From positions 1 to 14,373 of the forward strand of contig JAIXMO010000137.1 of assembly GCA_025677825.1 (NCBI GenBank): a stretch of 14,373 nt of DNA, read 5' to 3'. Positions within the stretch are counted from its first letter, which is position 1; each line of letters opens with the position of its first letter. Source of the stretch: Helicostylum pulchrum. Taxonomy: Eukaryota; Mucoromycota; Mucoromycetes; Mucorales; Mucoraceae. Both the position numbers and the translations under genes were made by a program. The notes under the pieces were generated by a model. The model did not search any database, had not been told where the DNA came from, and was given only the letters and a program-made list of their open reading frames with translations. Below, in pieces: positions 1 to 7,873 of this stretch.

Positions 1-522
1 CTCTTCCGTTTCTGTTGCCATGCCATACGAGATTTCTTTTGCTTCCAACCAAATAGTACACATTGCGACGATGAGATCTTTCTTTTTTGATTCAGAAATA
101 CCAGTTTTCAAAAGAATGTCTCTCCTGGAATAGCACCTTTTTACCACGGTTGCTTGTAGCCGTCATCACTATTTCATCGACCTTCTCACGGTCATTGATA
201 ATATCAAAAAGAAGCAGGCGTGATAGATAACTGGCTGGTAACCGGCAAGAGACAGATCCTAAAAAAAAAATTAAGAATAAAGTAGAACATCATTATTTAT
301 TTCCTTTTAGCCAAAATTACCTGAACGAAAAGAAACAGAATTAAGAGAGTCTCTATTATTCATGGCCAAAAGTCGTGATAACATGATCTTGATTTCACTG
401 ACTTCACCAATGAGAAAATCAAGTTTGACAGTATCAGAGGGCGTGTTTTCAAATACATCTTGAAGAAAATCAGTAGAATTCCAGGGGATGTCACTGTTGT
501 TATTGTTAGACATATTAGACAT
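1..522 (-). pseudogene. gene D: small coiled-coil protein, 5' part, frameshifted, runs off left edge
   Basis: I do not recognise the function. Exon 1 is 522-321 and starts MSNMSNNNN. It is Asn/Ser-rich, then has a short amphipathic stretch (LDFLIGEVSEIKIMLSRLL) likely to form a coiled coil. A 62-bp GT..AG intron (320-259) joins in phase to exon 2, from 258 leftward. Exon 2 reads well as DREKVDEIVMTATSNRGKKV and then breaks. The frame that follows stops at once, while the neighbouring frame continues to the window edge with coding-like sequence (KTGISESKKKDLIVAMCTIW). The switch falls at a TCTCTC run near 119-124 and fits loss of 2 bases. No donor of the phase needed to skip the break by splicing is visible. 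The gene is divergent from transposase gene A and, like gene C, pairs a polar N-terminus with a short coiled coil, so a partner role is possible. A sequencing error at the dinucleotide run cannot be excluded. Confidence 0.5.
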
Positions 523-735
523 ATTATTTCTGCGTTTTTAAAATAAATAAAAAAGAATTAGTTTTTTTTCTTCTTCTAAAAGTGTCTCTTTATATTCAAT
601 TTTCAATACCTGTAAAGGATACATAGACAAATATGGAATTATTTCTTGTAGCTGCGCCGCCAAAAATAAAATAAAAAAAAAGGCACCAGTAAAAAAATGC
701 CTCAAGCCCTCTACCCAATCGAATTAGTATGTACT

Positions 736-745
736 TGTCGCGACA
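736..745. promoter_or_regulatory. TGTCGCGACA palindrome, candidate protein-binding site
   Basis: This is a perfect 10-bp palindrome with a TCGCGA core in an otherwise A+T-rich divergent promoter. Its position about halfway between two divergent starts suits a dimeric DNA-binding protein. No binding protein can be named from the sequence. Confidence 0.25.
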
Positions 746-906
746 TTTTTAATAATTTACCTTTTTTATATGCACAACGGCTCAGCATAAATATACTACG
801 TTATATGAGCGGTTCTATTATTACTTTGAAATAAATTGCATGATATAATGTATCTACTGTTTCTAAAAAAAACTGCCAAGATTAATTTTCTATCTCAATT
901 TTCGAA

Positions 907-914
907 TATAAAAG
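907..914 (+). promoter_or_regulatory. TATA box of gene A
   Basis: TATAAAAG lies 56 bp before the ATG at 970, a normal TATA-to-start distance for a fungal gene with a short leader. Pyrimidine-rich sequence follows before the start codon. Confidence 0.4.
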
Positions 915-3071
915 CAAAAAAAAATCTTACCTTACTTTCAGATAATTTATCCATTATTTTTACTTAAAAATGTCTTCCTACACCAATCCAAATAAACGTA
1001 CACGCGTATCCGGTCATAACATCGATTATGTTCGTCAGCTTCTTTTCCAGCAGTCAATATCCTTTTCTGCGCCTTCCCCAGTCGCAAATACTGAAAGTGT
1101 CAACTCCATGGACGATTATGACTGTGGTGACTATCTTGATTTTAACGATGAATCAGATTTTCTAGAAAACGAAGGTAAACATTAATGGAAATGATACATA
1201 AATAATATGTAATATTCAATATTTTACTTACATAAACCGTTATATATATGTATATTTAACAGAACCATTTAACTCTGAGCATATACTTGTTGACTCTACT
1301 ACCGCGCCTGAAATGAACGATAATGATATTGACCAAGACGAAATTCATTACAAAGTAAATATCCCCAAGTTTGTATTCACCAATATTGAAAGATATAGTG
1401 TCATGTTTGAAGAGGTATGTGATACATACAACATCAGTCGAGAAGGTTCAAGAGCATTGAGACATCTAATTAATATGATGCTTGCCGACGAGACCTTGGG
1501 TAAATATAGCTTTAAATTATTATATTGATTTTATCTTAGACTAATGTTTTTTAAAAAATTACCTTGTGCTTTCTGATAGACTCTGTTACTACCAAATTGT
1601 TGAGTCATGAAGCGTGTACCAGCCTTGTTAAGACTGTTATACCTTTACCCATGACAAGATCATATGATGTTTGCCACAATGGATGCTATTTGTATAGCCA
1701 AGAAGATGACCAACTTCTCAGTTGTCCTACATGCAATTCATTAAGATCTTCAGCAAAAAGCACTAAAATGGTGTCAATCGCTGATAAAGTTGCTGTAATG
1801 ATGTCGTCAGACGAAGTACGTCAAAAAATAATAGATCGTCAGAAAGAAGTAATCGAAAATATAACAAGAAACAACGATACTTACGGTGATATCTTCGACG
1901 GGCAAATATTCAAGGATCTCTACAACAGCCAAGCTATAAACACAGACCAAGATATAATAAATATATATTTGAAAATTGATGTTGACGGATTCACATCCTC
2001 AAGCTCCCATTCAAGTATGATTATGATTCACGCTGTCGTACTAAACTTGGACAGTTCAGAAAGGTACACTAACAATAAGAAAAATTAAATTAATACGTTA
2101 GGAAAAAGTACTAACGAGTTAAATTATTTACCTTTTTTAAAGATATGCACGACATGCAACCTTTCAAATCGGTATACTTCCAGGATCTTCCAAGAGTGAC
2201 TTCAGCTCTTACTTGAAACCAATTGTAAACGAGCTCAAAACACTTTCAGAAAAAACCATCGTTATCCAAACAGGTACAGAATCTATAATACGCTGTAAGG
2301 TATATGCCCTTTTTGTAAATGGTGACGGAATTGAATGTAATAGACTTATGAACTTCTCTGGCCATACTGGGTATGTATACATATATACTTAAAGAAGAAA
2401 TAAATTAGTTAATCCTTTTTTTTTTTTGTATATTTAGTACCTATGGCTGTAGATTTTGTTTAACAAAAGGTACGCAACGGACAGACGGTCCTCCTAATAC
2501 TAGAAGAGCAGGGATGTACTTTGCCAATCGCACCGCCCCATTGAGATCTAAAGAAAGTTTATTACTTGAGGATTCCAGCCCAATTTACGTAAGTTCTTAA
2601 AATAAAATAAAAGAAAAATACTTACAATGTTTCCCATTTTTTTAGAATGAACAGCCATATGGAATAAAAAAAGCAACCATCTTCGGATCTTTATCTACCT
2701 TTTCTGGGTCTTGTTTCTTTGGCTATGATGAGCTTCACGGAATTTCAAACGTTAGTAAATTGTTCTTTGATTTATTATCGAAACGCTACAACGACGGATT
2801 CAAGCATCACGGCAACGAATCTGCCTATCCATTTCAGTTATCTAACAAACAATTTGAATGCATGAATGTTGGTATGGCAAAATCACGATTATTCATTCCA
2901 GCAGGTGCGTTTCAAGGTAGTTTTCATCCCGTAAATCCATTGAATGTAAAAGGACTTTATCGTAGTGTTGACTGGTCTATTTGGCTGGTCAAAGTGGTGC
3001 CAGTTCTTGTTGTAAGCCTCTTTGAAGATCAATCCATTAAAACTGCCATTTTAGCTCTGACCAGAGCATGT

Positions 3072-3079
3072 GCTCTGTC
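3072..3079. repeat. 8-bp target-site duplication GCTCTGTC, left copy
   Basis: GCTCTGTC here is repeated exactly at 4989-4996 and flanks the Merlin element. The match is exactly 8 bp, since the bases on both sides differ between the copies. Eight bp is the duplication size known for the IS1595/Merlin group. Joining the flanks with one copy restores the gene A reading frame. Confidence 0.88.
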
Positions 3080-3103
3080 GGGTCATTATCATTTTAGGTC
3101 TCA
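3080..3103 (+). repeat. left terminal inverted repeat of the Merlin element, degenerate
   Basis: It begins GGGTCATT directly after the target duplication and ends TAGGTCTCA. Against the other end read inward (GGATGTAT...TAACTCTCA) 14 of 24 positions agree. The GG start and the TCTCA block are the conserved parts. Termini starting with GG are usual for the IS1595/Merlin group. Confidence 0.55.
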
Positions 3104-3133
3104 GGTTTATCTTTTTTATATAAATTTAGATAT

Positions 3134-3982
3134 TCACAATAGGTTATTAATAGAATTAATTAATCCGTTTAATGATGTTTTTTTAAGTGAATTAAAAGTA
3201 TACAATGAGAATATATAGTCACTGTTTATTAATTTTTCATTACTATATATTAGATAGCTTATTTCTGTATTTTTTAGAAATCTTGATTTATTTTTGTCAT
3301 ATATTTTTGAAACATCTGTAATATAATCATCATTTATTTCATTATTAGTATATCTGTAAAATATATTAGCAAATGTTTCTAATGTATTTCTATTATTAGC
3401 TTTTATTTTTTCGTATAGGTCATTATTTTTCTTTAATTTCGTTAAATTATCTTTTAATTTATTTATAACTTTTATAACCTCTTTCTTATTATCTAATTTT
3501 TTATATTTATTTCTTTTGTTATCTTTATTTCTATCTTTTTCTAAATTCTCAATTAATTCTGGCATATAATCATCAGTTTCTTCACTATCTAATTCATAGT
3601 CTTCTTCCATAATATCTTTATTGCTATTATTATTATTATTATTTTCTATAGTTTTTATATATGCTGTATTATTAATCGTTTTTTTCTTATAAATGGATAT
3701 AGAATCATCTGTTTCAATATTCTCAATTAATTCTGGCATATCATCATCTGTATCATCATTATCTAGTTCATATTTTTCTTCCGTAATATATTTATTATCT
3801 TTATTTTGAACTTCCGGTGTATTTTTGAAGCTATTTGAAATAGGTCTGTTAAAAGATTTATAGCATAGATTTTCTCGTTTTAATAAATGTACTTTATTTT
3901 CTAGTTTTTTTATTTTTTTTAATAAATGTATATACTTTACCTTTTTTATTCTAACATATAAATTGATATTATATGAAGCCAT
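3134..3982 (-). CDS. second gene of the Merlin element: coiled-coil protein with duplicated acidic motif
   Basis: I do not recognise this 282-residue protein. It starts at an ATG 54 bp after the transposase stop, on the same strand and wholly inside the element. Residues 11-37 are basic and leucine-rich (IHLLKKIKKLENKVHLLK), a likely coiled coil. Two copies of an acidic motif follow, at about 68-90 and 126-148, both built as EE-x-YELD-x5-D-x-MPELIEN. They are separated by an Asn run. A Lys/Asn-rich stretch at about 150-200 is probably helical, and the C-terminal 80 residues look more folded. I see no catalytic motif. The duplication is also visible in DNA (3545-3622 and 3719-3796). Plausible but unproven roles are end binding, a transposase partner, or contact with host chromatin. 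Its codon use is as A+T-rich as the transposase, so it belongs to the element rather than to the host gene. Confidence 0.72.
   Translation of the reverse strand: MASYNINLYVRIKKVKYIHLLKKIKKLENKVHLLKRENLCYKSFNRPISNSFKNTPEVQNKDNKYITEEKYELDNDDTDDDMPELIENIETDDSISIYKKKTINNTAYIKTIENNNNNNSNKDIMEEDYELDSEETDDYMPELIENLEKDRNKDNKRNKYKKLDNKKEVIKVINKLKDNLTKLKKNNDLYEKIKANNRNTLETFANIFYRYTNNEINDDYITDVSKIYDKNKSRFLKNTEISYLIYSNEKLINSDYIFSLYTFNSLKKTSLNGLINSINNLL
3545..3622. repeat. internal 78-bp direct repeat, copy nearer the left end
   Basis: This segment repeats at 3719-3796, offset 174 bp (58 codons, in frame). The first 23 bases are identical and the rest is diverged mainly at scattered positions. It encodes the acidic MPELIEN motif of the second Merlin gene. 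The amino-acid motif is better kept than the spacer between copies, which hints at selection on the motif. Confidence 0.8.
3719..3796. repeat. internal 78-bp direct repeat, second copy
   Basis: This is the partner of 3545-3622, in the same orientation and reading frame. It encodes the motif copy nearer the protein N-terminus (EEKYELD...DMPELIENIE). Confidence 0.8.
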
Positions 3983-4036
3983 ATTATCTTAAATTTTATT
4001 TATTATTAGAAATTCAATTTTTTTATAAAAATACTT

Positions 4037-4915
4037 TTAATCTTTTAAGAAATTTTTCCATATATTATTTTCTCTGTTTTTCTTTCTCCATTGATACTCT
4101 TTTAAATGCAGTAAAATATTTTTTTTATTACGATTTCTAGGAATAATACTTTGTTTTAAACCATTCCAAGTTCCTTCTATTGTGTTAGTGTGAACTCCAG
4201 TTATTGGGTCCTTAAAATTCTTAGAATGATTTACAGTTTTATGCTTATATCCGATATTCTTTAAATTATTATAACCCTTCCAACAATCAGTATAAATAGT
4301 GGTACCTTTTTTAATGTGTTTTTTTATAATTTCATCAATATTTTCAATATTTCTTTCTTCTATTGGAACTAAAAACATTTGTTTATTTTCATTCTTAATT
4401 TTATTTTTTAGTCTACTCCTTTGAATACCTCCAATAATCCAAGCACCCTCAACATTATGTCCTTTATTATACTTTCTTTTAGCAATTTTAGTTTCGTCAA
4501 TTTCAACAATTTCATTTCTACCACCAATTTTATTAGTTTTATTTAATATTTGCTTATTTTTAATATATTTTCTGTATATTTTATTATATGAGGATACTGT
4601 ATTTTTACTAATTTTTAAGCTAGATGATATAAAAGATGAAGGTGCTTTACCCAAAAACAGATAAAGTATATGTAACTGTATATTTAATGGCAATCTCAAT
4701 TTGTTAAATATTGTACTTCTAAGAGGAGAAAATGCTTTTCTACATTTATAAAACTTACAAACATATAATTTTTTCTTAAAATTTAATGTAGTGTCTTTTC
4801 CACATTTTTCACATTTGAGATACCTATTAACGTAATTATTTTTTATTAAGTAGTTTAAAGCTTCTAATTCGTTATCGAATACTTTTTTTAAAGATTGGTA
4901 AGATTCAATAAACAT
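4037..4915 (-). CDS. Merlin-type DDE transposase (IS1595/ISXO2 family)
   Basis: Encodes 292 residues from the first ATG (4915-4913). The open frame extends upstream to 4942 but only with a TTG codon, which a eukaryote would not use. Order of parts: an N-terminal zinc ribbon with C35-X2-C38 and C53-X4-C58, a helix-turn-helix-like stretch at about 91-115 (SSFISSSLKISKNTVSSYNK), then the ISXO2-like catalytic core. The triad is visible as EIDETK (D140), YTDCWKGY (D210) and NTIEGTWNGLK (E247). The GAWIIGGI strand after the first Asp and the VNHS before the Glu motif are typical of the family. It would cut and rejoin the Merlin ends in the nucleus and make 8-bp duplications, which agrees with the flanking repeats. 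No stop or frameshift is present, so it may be active. It is strongly Lys/Asn/Ile-rich because of A+T-rich codons. The family is certain in practice; current activity is inferred. Confidence 0.92.
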   Translation of the reverse strand: MFIESYQSLKKVFDNELEALNYLIKNNYVNRYLKCEKCGKDTTLNFKKKLYVCKFYKCRKAFSPLRSTIFNKLRLPLNIQLHILYLFLGKAPSSFISSSLKISKNTVSSYNKIYRKYIKNKQILNKTNKIGGRNEIVEIDETKIAKRKYNKGHNVEGAWIIGGIQRSRLKNKIKNENKQMFLVPIEERNIENIDEIIKKHIKKGTTIYTDCWKGYNNLKNIGYKHKTVNHSKNFKDPITGVHTNTIEGTWNGLKQSIIPRNRNKKNILLHLKEYQWRKKNRENNIWKNFLKD

Positions 4916-4964
4916 ATGTTTTATAATAATAAAATAATTCAATTTTTATATATTAAACTATATA

Positions 4965-4988
4965 TGAGAGTTATATTGGGATACATCC
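4965..4988 (-). repeat. right terminal inverted repeat of the Merlin element, degenerate
   Basis: Read inward from 4988 it begins GGATGTAT and reaches TAACTCTCA, pairing loosely with the left end (14 of 24 positions). The transposase start codon lies about 50 bp inside, so the leader and promoter must overlap the terminus. Confidence 0.55.
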
Positions 4989-4996
4989 GCTCTGTC
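4989..4996. repeat. 8-bp target-site duplication GCTCTGTC, right copy
   Basis: This is an exact copy of 3072-3079. Gene A coding sequence resumes here in the same frame (ALS, then LQWEISK) and runs to the splice donor at 5042. Confidence 0.88.
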
Positions 4997-6261
4997 ATTA
5001 CAATGGGAAATATCTAAAACCGAAATTGAAGAAATCAAATCGTAAGTATTAAAAAATGAAAATTAAATTTAGGTTTGATGTTTTTAACTTACTCTGATGA
5101 AACAATATAGATCGCTTGAAACTTGGTACCGTTATATTGATAGCCAAATTGCTTCCCAAGCTCTTTCAAATTCAATTTACAAGTCATCAATGCACCACCT
5201 GTTACATATCCCGCACATTATCAAACAATGCTCATCTTTAAGAAATATTAGTGTTAGAAGCATGGAGCGAGAAATTGGTAACTACAAAAAAAAGATGAAA
5301 GCAAGAGTCAACGTGGATGCCAATGCAATCAATGTGCTTGAAAGAATTACCAGATTCAAGTTTCTAGAAACGACAGATATGATCGATTTCTCTGTTTTGT
5401 ATAATCGAAATCCAGAAAGCGCCAAGACGGGTTTTGTTTATCATCCAGCAACAAAAATCGACAACTGTAAAGACTACCCCCAATTATGGGAGCCATTTTC
5501 TTCTCCTGTGCTCCTCCCTGCTAACTATTCTGGTGAGTCTACTATAGAAGGTCTGATTAGACTGGACAAGTTGATTCTCGCTTTAGGTGCGTACAAACGT
5601 CGTTACCTGGGTATAAGTAAAGGGCGCCCACTTGCTCTGAAATTAGATAAAACAATAACACCTGCAGCAAAACTCTGGCTTGATTCCCATGTCCTTACTT
5701 CCGTTCTTTTTAAATCGAATTTGCCAGTAAGCTCTACAAAAAGAGGCGGAGAGTTTATCATGTTTGAGTCAAACGTTAAAAAAAGGTACGTTTTATTTAT
5801 ATATGTTTTTTACTATTGCTGACGTTTCCATTTTTCTAATTATGATTACTAGGACGAATAACCGTTTACAATCTGTTCCAAACTGGTATGTGGGTAAACT
5901 GTTGTTCTTTTTCGAGTTCGACTTGGAAATTACAAAAACTAGTAGACGCCATGGAAGTTTTTATGCTCTTGTTGAAGTCATGAAGATTCATAAAACCGCT
6001 CTACATTCTACAGCTATTCCCATGGTACAACCTTTTAGTGAATCAGAGAGCAAAAAATACGCAATATTAGACGCTGCTGATATTACCTCTGTAGTAGGAT
6101 TAATTCAAAAAACAGAATTAAAAAATAATCAAGTTGAATCGTCAAACTGGTTCTACGTAATCTCTCCCTCAACAGCTTTCCATTTAGACATGTCGACGAA
6201 TGCAGGCAAGATTACCGACTTGTTGTAGTTGTAGTAGTAGTAGTAGTTTTTTTTTTCTTTT

Positions 6262-6267
6262 AATAAA
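6262..6267 (+). terminator. poly(A) signal AATAAA after gene A
   Basis: AATAAA lies 34 bp after the gene A stop codon, in a T-rich then A-rich context that is normal for a fungal 3' end. A second AATAAA-like sequence follows about 15 bp later. Confidence 0.4.
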
Positions 6268-6601
6268 AAAAAAAGTTAATAAAAAAGTGTTTTGTTTCCA
6301 AAAAAAATAAAAGATGGTTTTATTTCCAAAAACCCTTAACGTGACTTTCTATTTCTAGGGTGATGTCTATTGTAATAAAGATTCTTGGTGAAGGTCTCGA
6401 TGTTTCAAATAATTTAATCAGTAGCGAGTTGCGGTTATTTTACTACTGCGGTTAATTGTGGTATTCATTTAGAATTAAGAAAAAGAAAATTAAAGTGGTT
6501 GTAATTAAATAGTAATGGTGCATAAAAAAAAGCTCATATATATAGTATTTTGTCGACCGGACTATTAAAATAACAATAACAAAAAGAAGCAAAAAAAACC
6601 A

Positions 6602-6626
6602 GTGATAAATTAATCACCAGTGCTGG
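6602..6626. repeat. short inverted repeat with AATCACCAGTG motif
   Basis: GTGAT (6602-6606) and ATCAC (6613-6617) form a small hairpin, followed by CCAGTGCTGG, itself nearly palindromic. The AATCACCAG motif recurs at 6775-6783 and inverted (CAGTGATT) at 6741-6748 and 6819-6826. On the minus strand the motif reads CACTGGTGATT, beginning with the CACTG seen at ends of CACTA-type elements. Confidence 0.5.
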
Positions 6627-6774
6627 ACGAACGACTTTGTTCTTTTTTTTTTCGAGAAAGTTGTTCTTACTAGCATTTTTTTTTTTCATTTTGAGAAAAA
6701 AAAAAGTAAATCTGGGCTTAAAGTTCGGAAATTGAAAAGTCAGTGATTATTTATTTTTCCACCTGCCAATTCTT

Positions 6775-6826
6775 AATCACCAGCGCTTCCCCAAGCACTC
6801 CAGTGCTTGCAGAAGCGCCAGTGATT
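6775..6826. repeat. 52-bp near-perfect hairpin
   Basis: Three paired blocks stack symmetrically. AATCAC (6775-6780) pairs with GTGATT (6821-6826), GCGCTTC (6783-6789) with GAAGCGC (6812-6818), and AAGCACT (6793-6799) with AGTGCTT (6802-6808). The mismatched internal loops are CA/CA and CCC/GCA. That gives 20 possible base pairs in 52 nt, far more than expected by chance. It is also the most G+C-rich spot in the region. No T-run follows directly, so it does not look like a simple terminator. Confidence 0.75.
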
Positions 6827-7873
6827 AGCGATAAGCGCTTTATTTCGCCGTAGTGAAAGGAAAAGAAAAAAAAAGGGGGAAGACCTGAGTAAAGATCAAC
6901 TCCGCGTCATTAAAATAAAATGGCGTGGCTTAACTAAACAGAGAAGGAAAGGTTTTTTTTTATTGACATCAAGGCGGTAATTGTACACAGTATATACCTA
7001 CGCTACTATTTTTATTTTTATTTCCTTCATATCGACTATACATGTTCCCTTTCAAATGTCTACGACTCTTTTTTTTTACAAGCTTTTTCTTTTACACATG
7101 CTTTCTCTTCCCCCCCCCCCAATTTTTTAATTTTTTTAAAAGGCAGCTAAGTGTGAAGAGTTTAAACCAACATACATATCATTTGGAAAACTGAAATGCG
7201 ACTCTACAATAACTTTTTTACTAGACTAATATGAGAGATAAAATACGCAGAATTAAATTCTCTATCTTTTGATACATTTTATAAAAATACTTAAATATCA
7301 AAACATAGACTTGCTCAATGTAAAGCTATTTTTACGTATTTCTTTATTTTTGTCAAACTTTTATAATTAAATTATTGCATCCAATACACCATTAAATTGA
7401 GAAAGCGCGTGGTCATAACATATACCAGCAAATTGTTTTCATAAAATTGCTATAATACGACCTGTATTCGCAATAGCAATACATACCTTTTTTTTTTTAC
7501 AGTGCAAAAAAAATTCACGTGTTTTAAAATAAAAGATTTCAAATACAGCTTAGGGCAAAAAAATTACACTTTAAAGTTTTTAGAAAAAAAGAATAAAATA
7601 GACAAACTTCAAACTTTTATTACTCCATGAATTTAAAAGATACAAAATAGTTTATATGAGCAAAAATAAACCAAATAAACGGACCTTTCACATGAACTAA
7701 AAATATCAAAATATTTTACAGAATTGCAAAAACCAATAAAAAAGTACGGGAGTCGTAGAGAATTCTGTTGGATATCCCGTATACGGAAAACGCCTAAAAT
7801 CCACTTTGTTTGTAGTGGATGGATTTTTGACTAGTTGGATTATAACCATTTTTTAAGTTGACAAAATCATCTC

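Larger units (their letters stand above)
523..969. promoter_or_regulatory. divergent intergenic promoter region between genes D and A
   Basis: This 447-bp gap holds no gene I can support. It must contain the 5' regions of both divergent genes. Visible elements are a TATAAAAG box at 907-914, 56 bp before the gene A start, a perfect 10-bp palindrome TGTCGCGACA at 736-745, and an imperfect inverted repeat with GCTCA/TGAGC arms at about 780-811. The rest is poly(A)/poly(T). The promoter role is inferred from position. Confidence 0.45.
3080..4988 (-). mobile_element. Merlin (IS1595/ISXO2-like) DNA transposon inserted in gene A
   Basis: This is a 1,909-bp element bounded by the 8-bp duplication GCTCTGTC. 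Both ends begin GG when read inward. The ends are only loosely inverted: 14 of the first 24 positions match, with a shared TCTCA at positions 20-24. It carries two intact minus-strand genes, a DDE transposase next to the right end and a coiled-coil acidic protein next to the left end, separated by 54 bp. Both lie antisense to the interrupted gene A. It is visibly richer in A+T than the exons around it. Element plus one duplication is 1,917 bp, a multiple of three. The intact genes and perfect duplication point to a recent insertion. Confidence 0.88.
970..6228 (+). pseudogene. gene A: Tnp2-family (CACTA/Plavaka-like) DDE transposase, split by a Merlin insertion
   Basis: The model has 8 exons: 970-1174, 1263-1499, 1580-2063, 2143-2370, 2438-2588, 2646-3079 continuing at 4997-5041, 5111-5785 and 5853-6228. 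All introns are GT..AG, 57 to 89 bp, and all phases agree. Without the insertion it encodes 944 residues. An acidic, polar N-terminus is followed by a zinc-knuckle-like CX3CX12CX2C at 179-199. Then come KIDVDGF (D281, D283), a GDG (D370) before GTYGCRFC at 385-392, YDELHGI (D463), and RSMEREIG (E647). These match the expected acidic residues and C..C signature of Tnp2 transposases, enzymes that cut element ends in the nucleus. The assignment of single residues to the triad is inferred. The Merlin element sits after the second base of codon 580, between D463 and E647, so the resident copy cannot make a full catalytic domain. As it stands translation would end at 3218, giving about 625 residues. 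Family call strong, activity none expected. Confidence 0.82.
6229..7873. other. gene-free region after gene A: hairpin repeats and homopolymers
   Basis: No protein gene is supported in these 1.6 kb. The start holds a GTA-triplet run (about 6231-6246) touching the gene A stop codon, then an AATAAA signal at 6262-6267. A cluster of short inverted repeats with AATCACCAG/CAGTGATT arms spans about 6599-6826, with a weaker one at 6901-6928. A run of 11 C lies at 7110-7120. The remainder is A+T-rich with many A or T runs of 8 to 10. Just before the tRNA are a palindrome CCGTATACGG (7777-7786) and a perfect 7-bp hairpin, ATCCACT/AGTGGAT (7799-7820). Confidence 0.6.

Noticed and set aside
4916..4942. 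Upstream start for the Merlin transposase (9 more residues)
   Set aside because: The extended frame begins with TTG, not ATG. The first ATG at 4915 lies before the zinc ribbon and gives a normal N-terminus.
3080..4988. The Merlin block as a spliced intron of gene A
   Set aside because: The block starts GGGT and ends ATCC, with no GT..AG at the junctions. It contains two genes and is flanked by a target duplication.
6363..6455. 30-codon ATG frame preceded by a TTTCTAG acceptor-like site
   Set aside because: It reads somewhat like coding sequence, but gene A already ends at a clear stop with a poly(A) signal and no donor upstream would join to it. Too short to support.
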